Source of the DNA: Marinibium conchae
GTDB taxonomy: Bacteria > Pseudomonadota > Gammaproteobacteria > Enterobacterales > Alteromonadaceae
Direction: 5' to 3'
NCBI RefSeq assembly: GCF_015595035.1
Contig: NZ_JADNRN010000004.1
Coordinates: 186,001-250,000, forward strand
Length of the DNA: 64,000 bases
The translations under genes were made by a program, and so were the position numbers. Positions 27,239-35,690 of this stretch are shown here, piece by piece; positions within the stretch are counted from its first letter, which is position 1, and every line of letters starts with the position of its first letter. Under the pieces are notes generated by a model. That model made no database searches and was not told the DNA's origin. It was given only the letters and a program-made list of their open reading frames with translations.

Positions 27239-29493
27239 CGCTTATTATCGTCCGTAGTGTCGGTCGAATAACTATTGTAGCCATATTGATCATAGAAGCC
27301 GCCGTACTCGCCGCTTTTCTTTGCTTTCTTCAAATCCACCTGATTAAGTACAACACCGTCAACTCTATTGCCCATTTGTAAAAAGCGACTAAGCCCCATG
27401 TTGATAACTTTCATGTTCGTGCTGTCGGCTCTCACTACATAAACAATTGAGTCACAGAGTTTGGAAACGACTACTGCGTCGCTCACTGCTTGTGTAGGAG
27501 CGCTGTCGACAATAATATAGTCGTAACTGGCTTTAAGAGAGCTCATTAAGTCTCGAAATTTATCGGATGCCAGTAATTCTTGGGGGTTTGGCGGAATTGA
27601 GCCGGCGCACAGCAAATCGATGCCCGAAGCCTGATCAGTCACGATACACTCATCGAGGGTATGCGTGCCAGCAATTAAGTTCGCTACGCCAGGCTGGAAA
27701 CCCGGAAGATCAAACTGCTTGCCTAAAGAAGGTCTTCGAAGGTCTGTATCGAGCAGCAATACCTTGCTCAACTGACCTATTGCAAAAGCTAAGTTTATTG
27801 ATACGGTGCTTTTGCCTTCTTTTGGCACACTCGACGTTATTAGAATGCTTTGTGATGGTTTATCTAAATTCAATAACTGCAAGCTTGTTCTGAGGGTTCT
27901 AACCGACTCACTAAATACATGGTGGCTTTTATCAAAAAAGTGCCTCAGCGCTAAGTTTTCACGCTTCTTATGAGCTTGCCAAGGAATGATGCCAAGCATG
28001 CGTTGGCCTAATTTTCTTTCGACATCATCAACCGAGCGTACTCCGGCGTTCAGCGCCTCTAACACTAGAGCCAAGAACACACCCAAGCCAAAACTCAAGA
28101 CAAAAGCAGCGGCGATAATTAAGGTTTTTTTAGGCTTTGCTGGCTGATTTGGTACTAATGCACTGTCTAATATTCGGGCATTCGCAGATTCAAAACCACC
28201 TAGTTGATCAGTCTCTTTAAGGCGCGTAAAGAAACTATTGTAGAGTTGTTGGTTGGTGTCTACTTCACGCTGCAGCGCTTTTCGTCGATTCTCCAGATTG
28301 GATAGCTTACGGAATTCAGCTTTAGCTAACTCCACGTCGGCTGTTAACTTTCTTACCTTTGTTTGCGCGCTTCTGTATTCTGTGTTGATACCAGCAATAA
28401 GGCGAGAGATTTGCTTTTCGATGCTCTGCTCTATCGACAAAAGTTCTGCCTGAGCGGCAATCATTTTAGGATGCTTCGGGCCGTAGACTTCTTTCAATTC
28501 CGACACTTTGCTTTGTGCAATCACCTCTTCGCGTTTTATCGTTTGGATTGAAGGATGATTCAACACTTCAGGCAAACTAGAGAGTTCAGAAAGGGTAACA
28601 TTGCTCTGGTTTACTTGTTCAAATATAGCGCCGCTGCGTTGCAGTGTGACCTGAGCGTCAATGAGCTGATCGCTGAGCTGTTGCAATTGCTCTGAAGCCA
28701 ATCCAACGACACCGTCGATGTCTACGAGTTGTTCACGCTCGTAGAAATCAGCAAGATTTTTTTCCGCTGTGCTGAGCTTTAGACGTAAACCTTGCAAGCT
28801 TTCGTTTAACCAAGATGTTGCCTTAGAAGTCATATCGAGTTTTGCTTCGAGATAGCTTTCAATATACACCTCTGCAAAGGTATTCGCGATGATAGCAGAG
28901 AGTTGAGCTGATTCGCTTTCAAAGGAAATCTCGACAACTTGCGTGTTTTTAAGAGGACTGATCTTAACCGACTTCATTACCTCTAAAATTGCATAGTTTA
29001 GGCGCTTTTCCTGTAATTCTTGTTCTGAAAGTGCGAGCTTTGGACGCTGAGGCAAAAACGGCAACATTGACTTTAGGCTCTCCTTTACAGAAGAAAGTAC
29101 GCTTTGTAAGCCTGTTTTCTTGTCACTTGCAGCATCTAAACTGAACAGTATGTTGTCTTGTAATTGCAGTTCTTCTACAACTCGCTTTGCAATTTGTCTT
29201 GAGCGTAATATCTCATACTGTGTTTCGAAGTATTCTTTGCGGCTTGAATCTAAGCCATACACTTCTTCAATACTGAGCACATTCGCTTGTTCTGCTTCTA
29301 TCAAAAGTGAGGTTGTAGCAATGTATCGCGGTGTTACGGACAACACCAATAGAGTCGCAAGTAGGGTAAGAGAAAATGCGAGAGCCAATATACGCCAGAT
29401 ATATCGCCTTACGGTAAGCCAATATTGACCAAAGTCGATAATGTCGCTGTCGAGCAATTTTGCTTCTATTTGTTCTGGTGTCATTTGCGTCAT
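27235..29493 (-). CDS. Wzc-type polysaccharide co-polymerase and tyrosine autokinase (VpsO-like)
   Basis: A 752-residue protein: Wzz domain with first membrane helix (about 33-53), a long periplasmic coiled coil with GNVR-like region, a second helix (about 455-480), and a cytoplasmic BY-kinase domain. Walker A is PKEGKST with Lys561, followed by LLLDTDLRRPS (Walker A') and YIIVDSAP (Walker B). The C-terminus is a tyrosine cluster (YGGFYDQYGYNSY), the autophosphorylation tail. It controls chain length and export together with the Wza-like protein. Vibrio VpsO is the closest functional analogue by gene order. Confidence 0.92.
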   Translation of the reverse strand: MTQMTPEQIEAKLLDSDIIDFGQYWLTVRRYIWRILALAFSLTLLATLLVLSVTPRYIATTSLLIEAEQANVLSIEEVYGLDSSRKEYFETQYEILRSRQIAKRVVEELQLQDNILFSLDAASDKKTGLQSVLSSVKESLKSMLPFLPQRPKLALSEQELQEKRLNYAILEVMKSVKISPLKNTQVVEISFESESAQLSAIIANTFAEVYIESYLEAKLDMTSKATSWLNESLQGLRLKLSTAEKNLADFYEREQLVDIDGVVGLASEQLQQLSDQLIDAQVTLQRSGAIFEQVNQSNVTLSELSSLPEVLNHPSIQTIKREEVIAQSKVSELKEVYGPKHPKMIAAQAELLSIEQSIEKQISRLIAGINTEYRSAQTKVRKLTADVELAKAEFRKLSNLENRRKALQREVDTNQQLYNSFFTRLKETDQLGGFESANARILDSALVPNQPAKPKKTLIIAAAFVLSFGLGVFLALVLEALNAGVRSVDDVERKLGQRMLGIIPWQAHKKRENLALRHFFDKSHHVFSESVRTLRTSLQLLNLDKPSQSILITSSVPKEGKSTVSINLAFAIGQLSKVLLLDTDLRRPSLGKQFDLPGFQPGVANLIAGTHTLDECIVTDQASGIDLLCAGSIPPNPQELLASDKFRDLMSSLKASYDYIIVDSAPTQAVSDAVVVSKLCDSIVYVVRADSTNMKVINMGLSRFLQMGNRVDGVVLNQVDLKKAKKSGEYGGFYDQYGYNSYSTDTTDDNKR

Positions 29494-29543
29494 ACAACGA
29501 ATACTCTACAAAATCCTTCAATGCCCAAGACTAAACTCCAAAA

Positions 29544-30137
29544 TTAAAAAAAGCGCTCATTAACGGTAACAATATCGCCAGGAAGTATGGTATCTACTTC
29601 TGTAGCCTCTATTTCAGTTTCTTTACCGGCGAGTTTTCGCACAATAATGACATTGCCTCTATTTGCTCTCTCTGTAAACCCACCGGCTAATGCGGCCGCT
29701 TTACTTATTGAAAGCCCGGGCTGGTAAGGATAGCCACCTGGTTTTTTTACAGCACCATCAATGAAGAAAGGTCGATACTCTAAAACCGTAACGGATACTG
29801 ATGGATTAACTAAATAGTCACCACGGAGTCCTTTATCAATCAGTGACTCAACCTCATTGAGAGTTAAGCCAACTAAATTGATGTCGCCTAAAAAAGGATA
29901 ATTTATAACGCCTACATTCGACAGGCGAGTTTCAACCATAAGGTCGTCTTGTCCGAAAACAGTTATTTTAACAAAATCACCCGAACCCAAGCGATATTGC
30001 TCAAGGTCGTTATTAATTTGCGCTAAAGATTGAGAGCTAGAAAGTGCCAACAACATAATTAAAATGAGAGAGCAAGCCGACTTCCATAATGAAGAAAGTT
30101 GATACGTATGTGCTAGACCGCTTTGTTTAACTCGCAA
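29544..30137 (-). CDS. Short Wza-type polysaccharide export protein (VpsN-like)
   Basis: A 197-residue exported protein with a Poly_export domain (LGSGDFVKITVFGQDDLMVETRLSNVGVINYPFLGDI) followed by one SLBB domain (FFIDGAVKKPGGYPYQPGLSISKAAALAGGF). It is about half the length of E. coli Wza and lacks the second SLBB and the C-terminal outer-membrane helix, so the outer-membrane pore is probably supplied by the barrel protein encoded just upstream. The signal peptide ends near SLAQ; I see no lipobox Cys, unlike classical Wza. Confidence 0.88.
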   Translation of the reverse strand: MRVKQSGLAHTYQLSSLWKSACSLILIMLLALSSSQSLAQINNDLEQYRLGSGDFVKITVFGQDDLMVETRLSNVGVINYPFLGDINLVGLTLNEVESLIDKGLRGDYLVNPSVSVTVLEYRPFFIDGAVKKPGGYPYQPGLSISKAAALAGGFTERANRGNVIIVRKLAGKETEIEATEVDTILPGDIVTVNERFF

Positions 30138-30160
30138 TTTTTTTCCTCACAGTATGGTTA

Positions 30161-31372
30161 TTACAGTGTGAACAGCATATTGAAGAAAAGCTGATTTCTA
30201 TCGTAACTGATAATGTCACGGTTACTATCACGCTCGTCTCTTATGTAACTTAGTTCAACGTTAATCCAGCGACGAAATTGGTAATAAGCAGAAGCTCTAA
30301 AGCGAGCTAGATCGTCGTCACGAACAGCAAGATTGTTTACAAGCCTACCTTCGTACCTGTCGTTGCCCCAAGTGTAGCTTACTCGGGTGCGAAGACGCTC
30401 TAGCCACTCGTGCCGCCATTCAACTTGATGATCACGACCACGAATGAAGTCTCCTTCGCCATTGGTTTCGTTAGTACTGGCGCCCGTTGTTAGTTCGACA
30501 CTTGAATATTCGACAGGTTCCCATATCACGCCAGCTTCCCAGTCAACACCATCAAAATCATCACGCAGTTCACTCTCAAAGTCCTTTTCTTGATACCCTA
30601 CTTTAGCGTAGCCCGATGTTTGTGCGGTTGCTTCCCAGTCTAGGCCGATAAGATAAGAGACTTGCGTACTATCGAGGGGCGACTCGGAATTAAGGGCAAA
30701 ATTATAATCAACATCGGTGTAAATAATGTCGATTACCAAATCAGTTGTTGCCCCTACTCGGTAATAAAATGCCCCGCCAATCCCAGTAAAAACTCGGTCT
30801 CTAGCTCTGTAGCTTGGGAGTGTTAGATCGTAATCGCGATTTGTGATGTTGAAATTCACTTCCAAGCGGCCATCAGCGTTGAATGCGCCATAAGAATACA
30901 ACAAATCCAGTTCGGCCTGTTTGAACTTATCCGGCGTGGTTAAAAGCTCACCGCGGCCAATCGAAAAACCCGTACCACGGTCCTCGTGACCATCAGTATA
31001 ATCAACAGCAATATCCATACGATGGCGTGCATTAAGCTCATAATCAACGCCAGCGCTTAAAAAATGGTCTGTGTAGTTATCGGCTGGGCTACTGTAAAAG
31101 CGCTCGTTACGCAGGCGATAGCCAAAATTCACTTGGCTAGAACCAAAATTAGTTAACATCACAACTTGTGGTGAAATGATCTGCGACCAACTGGAAATCT
31201 CGTCTTGTGACGAACGGATAACGTTATCGTCATAGCGAAAACCGACATCCACGCTTGGTGTTAGGTCGAAACCCGCTACCGGAATACTAGCTGCATCTTC
31301 AAATTGTTGTGCCTGAACTAAGCTTACGCTGAGAGTTAACACACTTAGCAGCCCTAATTGAAATAATTTCAT
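30161..31372 (-). CDS. Outer-membrane beta-barrel EPS protein (VpsM-like)
   Basis: A 403-residue protein from the ATG at 31372, which has AAGG 7 bases upstream and gives a clean signal peptide ending VQAQ; the frame opens at 31447 but those residues are not a signal. The mature part alternates aromatic and charged residues in strands (SVDVGFRYDDNVIRS, FYYRVGATTDLVIDIIYTDV) and ends with Leu after FNMLF. Barrels of this type sit beside short Wza proteins in EPS loci and are thought to form the outer-membrane channel. First gene of the leftward export operon. Confidence 0.82.
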   Translation of the reverse strand: MKLFQLGLLSVLTLSVSLVQAQQFEDAASIPVAGFDLTPSVDVGFRYDDNVIRSSQDEISSWSQIISPQVVMLTNFGSSQVNFGYRLRNERFYSSPADNYTDHFLSAGVDYELNARHRMDIAVDYTDGHEDRGTGFSIGRGELLTTPDKFKQAELDLLYSYGAFNADGRLEVNFNITNRDYDLTLPSYRARDRVFTGIGGAFYYRVGATTDLVIDIIYTDVDYNFALNSESPLDSTQVSYLIGLDWEATAQTSGYAKVGYQEKDFESELRDDFDGVDWEAGVIWEPVEYSSVELTTGASTNETNGEGDFIRGRDHQVEWRHEWLERLRTRVSYTWGNDRYEGRLVNNLAVRDDDLARFRASAYYQFRRWINVELSYIRDERDSNRDIISYDRNQLFFNMLFTL

Positions 31373-31701
31373 TCCATTGCCTTGTTTACTTTTCGTTATT
31401 TGAACACTTTTAAAATAATGACTTATCGCGGTATTAACGAACAACAAATACCCGCCGATTGTAACGCAATTAGAGGTAGTTAGACAATCAACATTTTATT
31501 GCAAAACAAGTAATTAAATGTGGTTGAAATGCAACACAAAGCAGCTTTTTAGCGTATTATTCACCAATATGAAATGAAAAGCCTGATTTTAGGCTTTTCG
31601 ACAGGCAAAATACTTGCCAGTGACGTGAATTTGAATAGACTTTGCGAATAAGCAAAGTCGCACACCCACGCCAAATTTTTAATTGTTGTAAAGCAGAGTA
31701 A
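31373..31701. promoter_or_regulatory. Divergent EPS regulatory region with three consecutive hairpins
   Basis: This 329-base region separates the VpsM-like and VpsL-like genes. In the leader of the VpsL-like gene lie three perfect inverted repeats: GAAAAGCCT/AGGCTTTTC (31576-31599), GGCAA/TTGCC (31604-31618) and GACTTTGC/GCAAAGTC (31638-31659). The first resembles a weak terminator. Together they could form an attenuator or a structured RNA leader. I do not recognise a known riboswitch, including c-di-GMP types. Confidence 0.5.
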
Positions 31702-33123
31702 ATGAAGAAAACGCAGTCAACTAATCATCGCCACGGAATCATACAGTCGAACAAGAGTAGTTTTTCAACTCTATATCGCTTAGTAGACCTCTCTATTATT
31801 GCAGTGATGTTCGCCCTCATTCTTTTTTCACAGCAGGTTATCTTCGACAATAATGCTTGGGTTGTACTGGCGATTAGCATGACTGTGTTTAATGTATGCG
31901 CCGAATCCTTAGACTTATATCGTTCTTGGCGCACTCAATCCACGTCCATTTTAATAAAATATACAGCAATAGCGTGGAGTATCGCTAGTGCTGTGCTAAC
32001 TGTGTGCTCGTACTTTTTGCCGAATCTTATTGTGTATGAGCAACAGCTTGTATTGTTTTGGATTTTGTCGACCTATCCTGCACTTGCGATATGGCGTATC
32101 GTGTTTCGGGAATTGTTGTTTATGCTCAGGCGTCAGGGCAGAAATACCCGGCAGGCAGCGATCATAGGTGCCACTCCTGCTGGCTATAACCTCGCCATGC
32201 AAATTAACGATAACTCACATCTTGGCATTAAATTAGCCGGCCTTTTCGACGACAGAGAGCCATCTCGTTTATCGACTGAATTTCTTGAATACCTTGAAGG
32301 TGACATCGAGTTAGCGATTGCAAGAGCCAAAGAAGGTAGCATCGACTACATTTACATTGCTATGCCCATGAGTGCAGAGAAGCGCATCATGGATATCCTT
32401 AATCGCTGCAGCGATACAACCTGCTCGGTATACATCATTCCTAATTTTCTTATTTACAACTTGCTTCATGCAAGATGGCAAAGCGTAGGCTCAGTGCAAA
32501 CACTCAGTGTGTTTGACACCCCATTTCAAGGCGCAAACAATGTTCTCAAGCGTATTGAAGACATTATTCTTGCCTCGTTAATATTATTGGTGATAGCCAT
32601 ACCTATGCTTATTATCGCCTTGAAAATCAAAGCCAGTTCAGACGGCCCCGTAATATTCAAGCAGGACCGCTATGGCTTGGACGGCAAAAAAATTAGTATT
32701 TGCAAGTTCCGCACTATGACTACTATGGATAATGGTGAGCATGTAAAACAAGCAACCAAGAATGATCAGCGCATTACCCCATTTGGTGCATTTTTACGGC
32801 GTCGTTCGCTAGATGAGCTTCCCCAGTTTTTTAATGTGTTGCAAGGGAAAATGTCGGTGGTTGGTCCTCGTCCCCATGCCGTTGCGCATAACGAGCAATA
32901 TCGTGAACTTATCCAAGGTTATATGCTGCGTCATAAAGTAAAGCCCGGCATAACTGGCTGGGCGCAAATAAACGGTTTCCGAGGTGAAACCAATACAATA
33001 AATAAAATGGTAAAGCGCGTGGAATACGATCTGGACTATATTCATAGATGGTCGATAGGCTTAGATATTAAAATAGTATTGATATCGGTGTTCAAAGGTT
33101 TCTCCAGTAAGAACGCGGTTTAA
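31702..33123 (+). CDS. Undecaprenyl-phosphate glucose phosphotransferase (VpsL/WcaJ-like)
   Basis: A 473-residue priming enzyme: four N-terminal membrane helices (about 28-125), a Rossmann-like CoA-binding domain (about 145-250), a further helix (about 287-307), and the bacterial sugar transferase catalytic domain with FKQDRYGLDGKKISICKFRTM and RRRSLDELPQFFNVLQGKMSVVGPRP. The acidic DE pair and the PRP motif are catalytic landmarks. It transfers a sugar-1-phosphate, probably glucose, onto undecaprenyl phosphate to start EPS repeat assembly. Divergent from the export operon across a hairpin-rich leader. Confidence 0.92.
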   Translation: MKKTQSTNHRHGIIQSNKSSFSTLYRLVDLSIIAVMFALILFSQQVIFDNNAWVVLAISMTVFNVCAESLDLYRSWRTQSTSILIKYTAIAWSIASAVLTVCSYFLPNLIVYEQQLVLFWILSTYPALAIWRIVFRELLFMLRRQGRNTRQAAIIGATPAGYNLAMQINDNSHLGIKLAGLFDDREPSRLSTEFLEYLEGDIELAIARAKEGSIDYIYIAMPMSAEKRIMDILNRCSDTTCSVYIIPNFLIYNLLHARWQSVGSVQTLSVFDTPFQGANNVLKRIEDIILASLILLVIAIPMLIIALKIKASSDGPVIFKQDRYGLDGKKISICKFRTMTTMDNGEHVKQATKNDQRITPFGAFLRRRSLDELPQFFNVLQGKMSVVGPRPHAVAHNEQYRELIQGYMLRHKVKPGITGWAQINGFRGETNTINKMVKRVEYDLDYIHRWSIGLDIKIVLISVFKGFSSKNAV

Positions 33124-33211
33124 GCATAAACCGGCTAATACGAAAAGAACCGTTTAGTCTAAAGCTGCGTTAAATACACAATGCCCAACCAATAGTCGTT
33201 ATGGAGTCGCT

Positions 33212-34111
33212 TTGCCACCTTTGGTTTTTCACCCTATTTACAGTCAACTCGATCTGCCAGTAAGACATCGATTCCCAATTGAAAAGTACGTTGGTATCCA
33301 CGATGCACTCGTTGGGCTCGGGGTTAGCGAAGCGCACTTTCGACGTCCCGACGCGCTCAAGCCATCAACAATTTCCAGTATTTATGACCCCAATTATATT
33401 GGGCAGCTATGTAGTGGCGAGCTTTCTCCGAAAGCCATGCGCCGCATCGGTTTCCCGTGGTCTCAACAATTGGTGGAAAGAACACTCACAGCCGCAGGCG
33501 GCACAGTACTCACATCGTCCTTAGCATTAGAACACGGCAAGGCCTTAAATCTTACCGGTGGCTACCATCATGCATTTGCTAACTTTGGCTCTGGTTTTTG
33601 CATGATAAACGACCTATATCTCGCCGCACTCAACATGCTGCAAGCTAAAAATATTGACCGTGTATTAATTTTTGATTGTGATGTGCATCAGGGTGATGGC
33701 ACAGCAAAACTAGCAGAGAATAATGAGGCTATTTATACTGTGTCGATACATGGGGAAAAAAACTTTCCTTATCGCAAACAAGCCAGCAACCTTGACTTCG
33801 GCTTGGCAAAAGCAACCGAAGATGATGAGTTTTTATCTACCGTAGAACAAGCGTGGCACATGGCTATGACTTATTTCCAACCCGACGCAGTTATCTACGA
33901 TGCGGGCGTTGATATTCATGTCGACGACGATTTAGGCCATCTACACATCAGCACCGACGGTGTACTTCAGCGAGACCGCTTTGTATTCGAACAGTGCGAA
34001 AAACTCGGCATTCCCGTAGCGGCGGTTATTGGTGGAGGTTATCAGCGAGACATTGATGCCTTGGTTAAGGTGCATCTTCAACTATTTAAAGCAGCGGGTG
34101 CCTACACCTAA
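33212..34111 (+). CDS. Histone-deacetylase-family protein (acetylpolyamine/HDAC-like)
   Basis: A 299-residue arginase/deacetylase-fold enzyme. Zinc and catalytic motifs are intact: GGYHHAF, FDCDVHQGDGTA (metal Asp and His), YDAGVDIHVDD and VIGGGYQRD. The compact form and the GGYHHAFANFGSGFCMIND segment resemble the class IV (HDAC11-like) group. Substrates in bacteria are usually small acetylated amines or acyl-lysines; none can be assigned here. The start is TTG at 33212, supported by GGAG five bases upstream; no ATG is available in frame nearby. It stands alone after the EPS locus. Confidence 0.87.
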   Translation: MPPLVFHPIYSQLDLPVRHRFPIEKYVGIHDALVGLGVSEAHFRRPDALKPSTISSIYDPNYIGQLCSGELSPKAMRRIGFPWSQQLVERTLTAAGGTVLTSSLALEHGKALNLTGGYHHAFANFGSGFCMINDLYLAALNMLQAKNIDRVLIFDCDVHQGDGTAKLAENNEAIYTVSIHGEKNFPYRKQASNLDFGLAKATEDDEFLSTVEQAWHMAMTYFQPDAVIYDAGVDIHVDDDLGHLHISTDGVLQRDRFVFEQCEKLGIPVAAVIGGGYQRDIDALVKVHLQLFKAAGAYT

Positions 34112-34172
34112 CGCTAAAGGCCTAGCACTAAGGGCTTAGCCATCAAATAACAAGTCAATACACCGCATCATT

Positions 34173-34226
34173 TTGATTGCACACTGAGTATTTATACACT
34201 ATTCTAGCACTGCTAAATGACAGTGC
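34173..34226 (+). promoter_or_regulatory. Promoter with inverted-repeat operator for the WYL regulator
   Basis: TTGATT (34173-34178) and TACACT (34195-34200), 16 bases apart, predict a start near 34207. There lies an inverted repeat GCACTG-N8-CAGTGC (34207-34226). A repeat on the transcription start fits autorepression by the WYL protein, as known for BrxR/CapW relatives. Confidence 0.45.
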
Positions 34227-34280
34227 AGCAAGACAGTTTAATGCCAATAAAAAATAATAATAATATCGGAGAGTACTACT

Positions 34281-35162
34281 GTGAAAATCACTGAAATCAT
34301 CAATGAGATGCCACATGCACAGCGAGAACGCCTAGCTTTTATTGATTTTTGCCTTCAATTTTTTGGTCACATTACACGCAATGATTTAGTGAGTCGTTTC
34401 CAAACTGGGTTGGCGGCATGCACAAGAGATTTTGCAGCTTATCGCGACTTAGCAAACAGTAATCTTGTGCTTGATCACTCTACAAAACAATATTATCGAA
34501 CACCAGAGTTTGTTCCTTTATTTAAATACGAGCCTGACATCATTCTACACTCCTTAAGTCGAGGCTTTGGCAATGGCATTTCACATGTTACGCAACCTTC
34601 TGAGCAATGCTTTGACGCAGTGCAACTCATTCATCCTGATAGCAGCATCATTGCAGCGCTAATGAGGGCTATACACAATCAAGAAGTATGCGAGGTGGGG
34701 TATGTTTCGGTCTCTTCTGGTGAGACAATCCGTGAATTTGTACCACATGCTCTCGTTAACAACGGTCATCGATGGCATGTACGTGGCTTCGATTGCAAAA
34801 ATCAAGGTTTTAGAGATTTTGTATGTACACGTTTTACGTCAATAACAAGCTCAAGCACAGCAATTGAGAGCCATCAAATGGCAGCCGCAGATAGTCAATT
34901 TCATCAAATTATTGATGTTGTCTTAGTTCCCCACCCTAGTATTAAAAATCCTCGCGCCATCGAGATGGATTTTGACATGCAAAATGGACGTAAGGTAATG
35001 CATACCAGAGCAGCACTGGCTGCATATATCCTGCGCCAATGGCAGGTTGATTGCTCTGAAGGTGCAAGAATTACCGGGCAAGGGTGTCAACTGGCTTTAG
35101 AGAACCTTGATGTGTTACGACGCATCGAGAATCCAAGCTTAGCGCCTGGCTACGCACTTTGA
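34281..35162 (+). CDS. WYL-domain transcriptional regulator, BrxR/CapW-like
   Basis: A 293-residue protein with an N-terminal winged helix (residues 10-80; RERLAFIDFCLQFFGHITRNDLVSRF), a WYL sensor domain (about 120-205; EVGYVSVSSGETIREFVPHALVNNGHRWHVRGFDCKNQGFRDF) and a C-terminal extension. This layout and the wording of the N-terminus match the BrxR/CapW family, dimeric repressors that usually guard anti-phage operons. The only downstream gene is a TerB-like protein, with no recognisable defence effector. It starts with GTG, preceded by GGAGAG. Confidence 0.8.
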   Translation: MKITEIINEMPHAQRERLAFIDFCLQFFGHITRNDLVSRFQTGLAACTRDFAAYRDLANSNLVLDHSTKQYYRTPEFVPLFKYEPDIILHSLSRGFGNGISHVTQPSEQCFDAVQLIHPDSSIIAALMRAIHNQEVCEVGYVSVSSGETIREFVPHALVNNGHRWHVRGFDCKNQGFRDFVCTRFTSITSSSTAIESHQMAAADSQFHQIIDVVLVPHPSIKNPRAIEMDFDMQNGRKVMHTRAALAAYILRQWQVDCSEGARITGQGCQLALENLDVLRRIENPSLAPGYAL

Positions 35163-35266
35163 TTGCGAAAAAACAAGCCATACAAACTTAGGGGAACTTT
35201 TTAGGGCTTTCGCTGGTCTTCATATATCCCTAAGCATATCGTTTTTGATTTTAAAAGGTGAAACCT

Positions 35267-35665
35267 ATGTCTCATGCACAAATCCATAGATTGAACGATC
35301 AGCAAAGCCAACAACATAACGAAGCACTCATTAAGTTAACGGTATTACTCTATCAGATAGACGGAATAGTCACGCTTACTGAACAAGACTATTTTCAGGA
35401 ATTGGTCGACAACATGCCTTGGCATAGTGGTATTTCAAAAGAAGCTTTTATCAACGACGCAATTCATCAAGCGCGTGCAGCAATTGACAGCCTTAAAGCA
35501 CCTGACTTTATCCGTGCCCTATCCGACGAACTCAATATCGATGCTGCTAAAACCCTAGAAGTAGCAATGGCGATCACGAAAGCTGACGGCGAAAGAAGCG
35601 AAGAAGAAGTAGAGCTCCTTGCGCTTCTTGCTAATCGTGTTTTAGCCAAAGGGCTTGTTGCCTAA
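35267..35665 (+). CDS. TerB-like domain protein
   Basis: A 132-residue all-helical protein. The C-terminal part (DAAKTLEVAMAITKADGERSEEEVELLALLANRV) has the TerB signature in which an acidic residue pair after ADG can bind metal. TerB proteins occur in tellurite-resistance and envelope-stress systems, and as single genes of unknown role. Start at ATG 35267 with AAAGG eight bases upstream; a GTG at 35258 is also in frame. It follows the WYL regulator by 104 bases on the same strand and may be its target. Confidence 0.65.
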   Translation: MSHAQIHRLNDQQSQQHNEALIKLTVLLYQIDGIVTLTEQDYFQELVDNMPWHSGISKEAFINDAIHQARAAIDSLKAPDFIRALSDELNIDAAKTLEVAMAITKADGERSEEEVELLALLANRVLAKGLVA

Positions 35666-35690
35666 ACAGCGATTGCTATTGTATTAGGAT

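Noticed and set aside
31373-31701. c-di-GMP riboswitch in the EPS leader
   Set aside because: Hairpins are present, but the conserved core bases of GEMM-I or GEMM-II riboswitches are not recognisable.
34117-34141. Hairpin-like GGCC/GGCTTAGCC repeat after the HDAC-like gene as terminator
   Set aside because: Imperfect pairing and no T-run.
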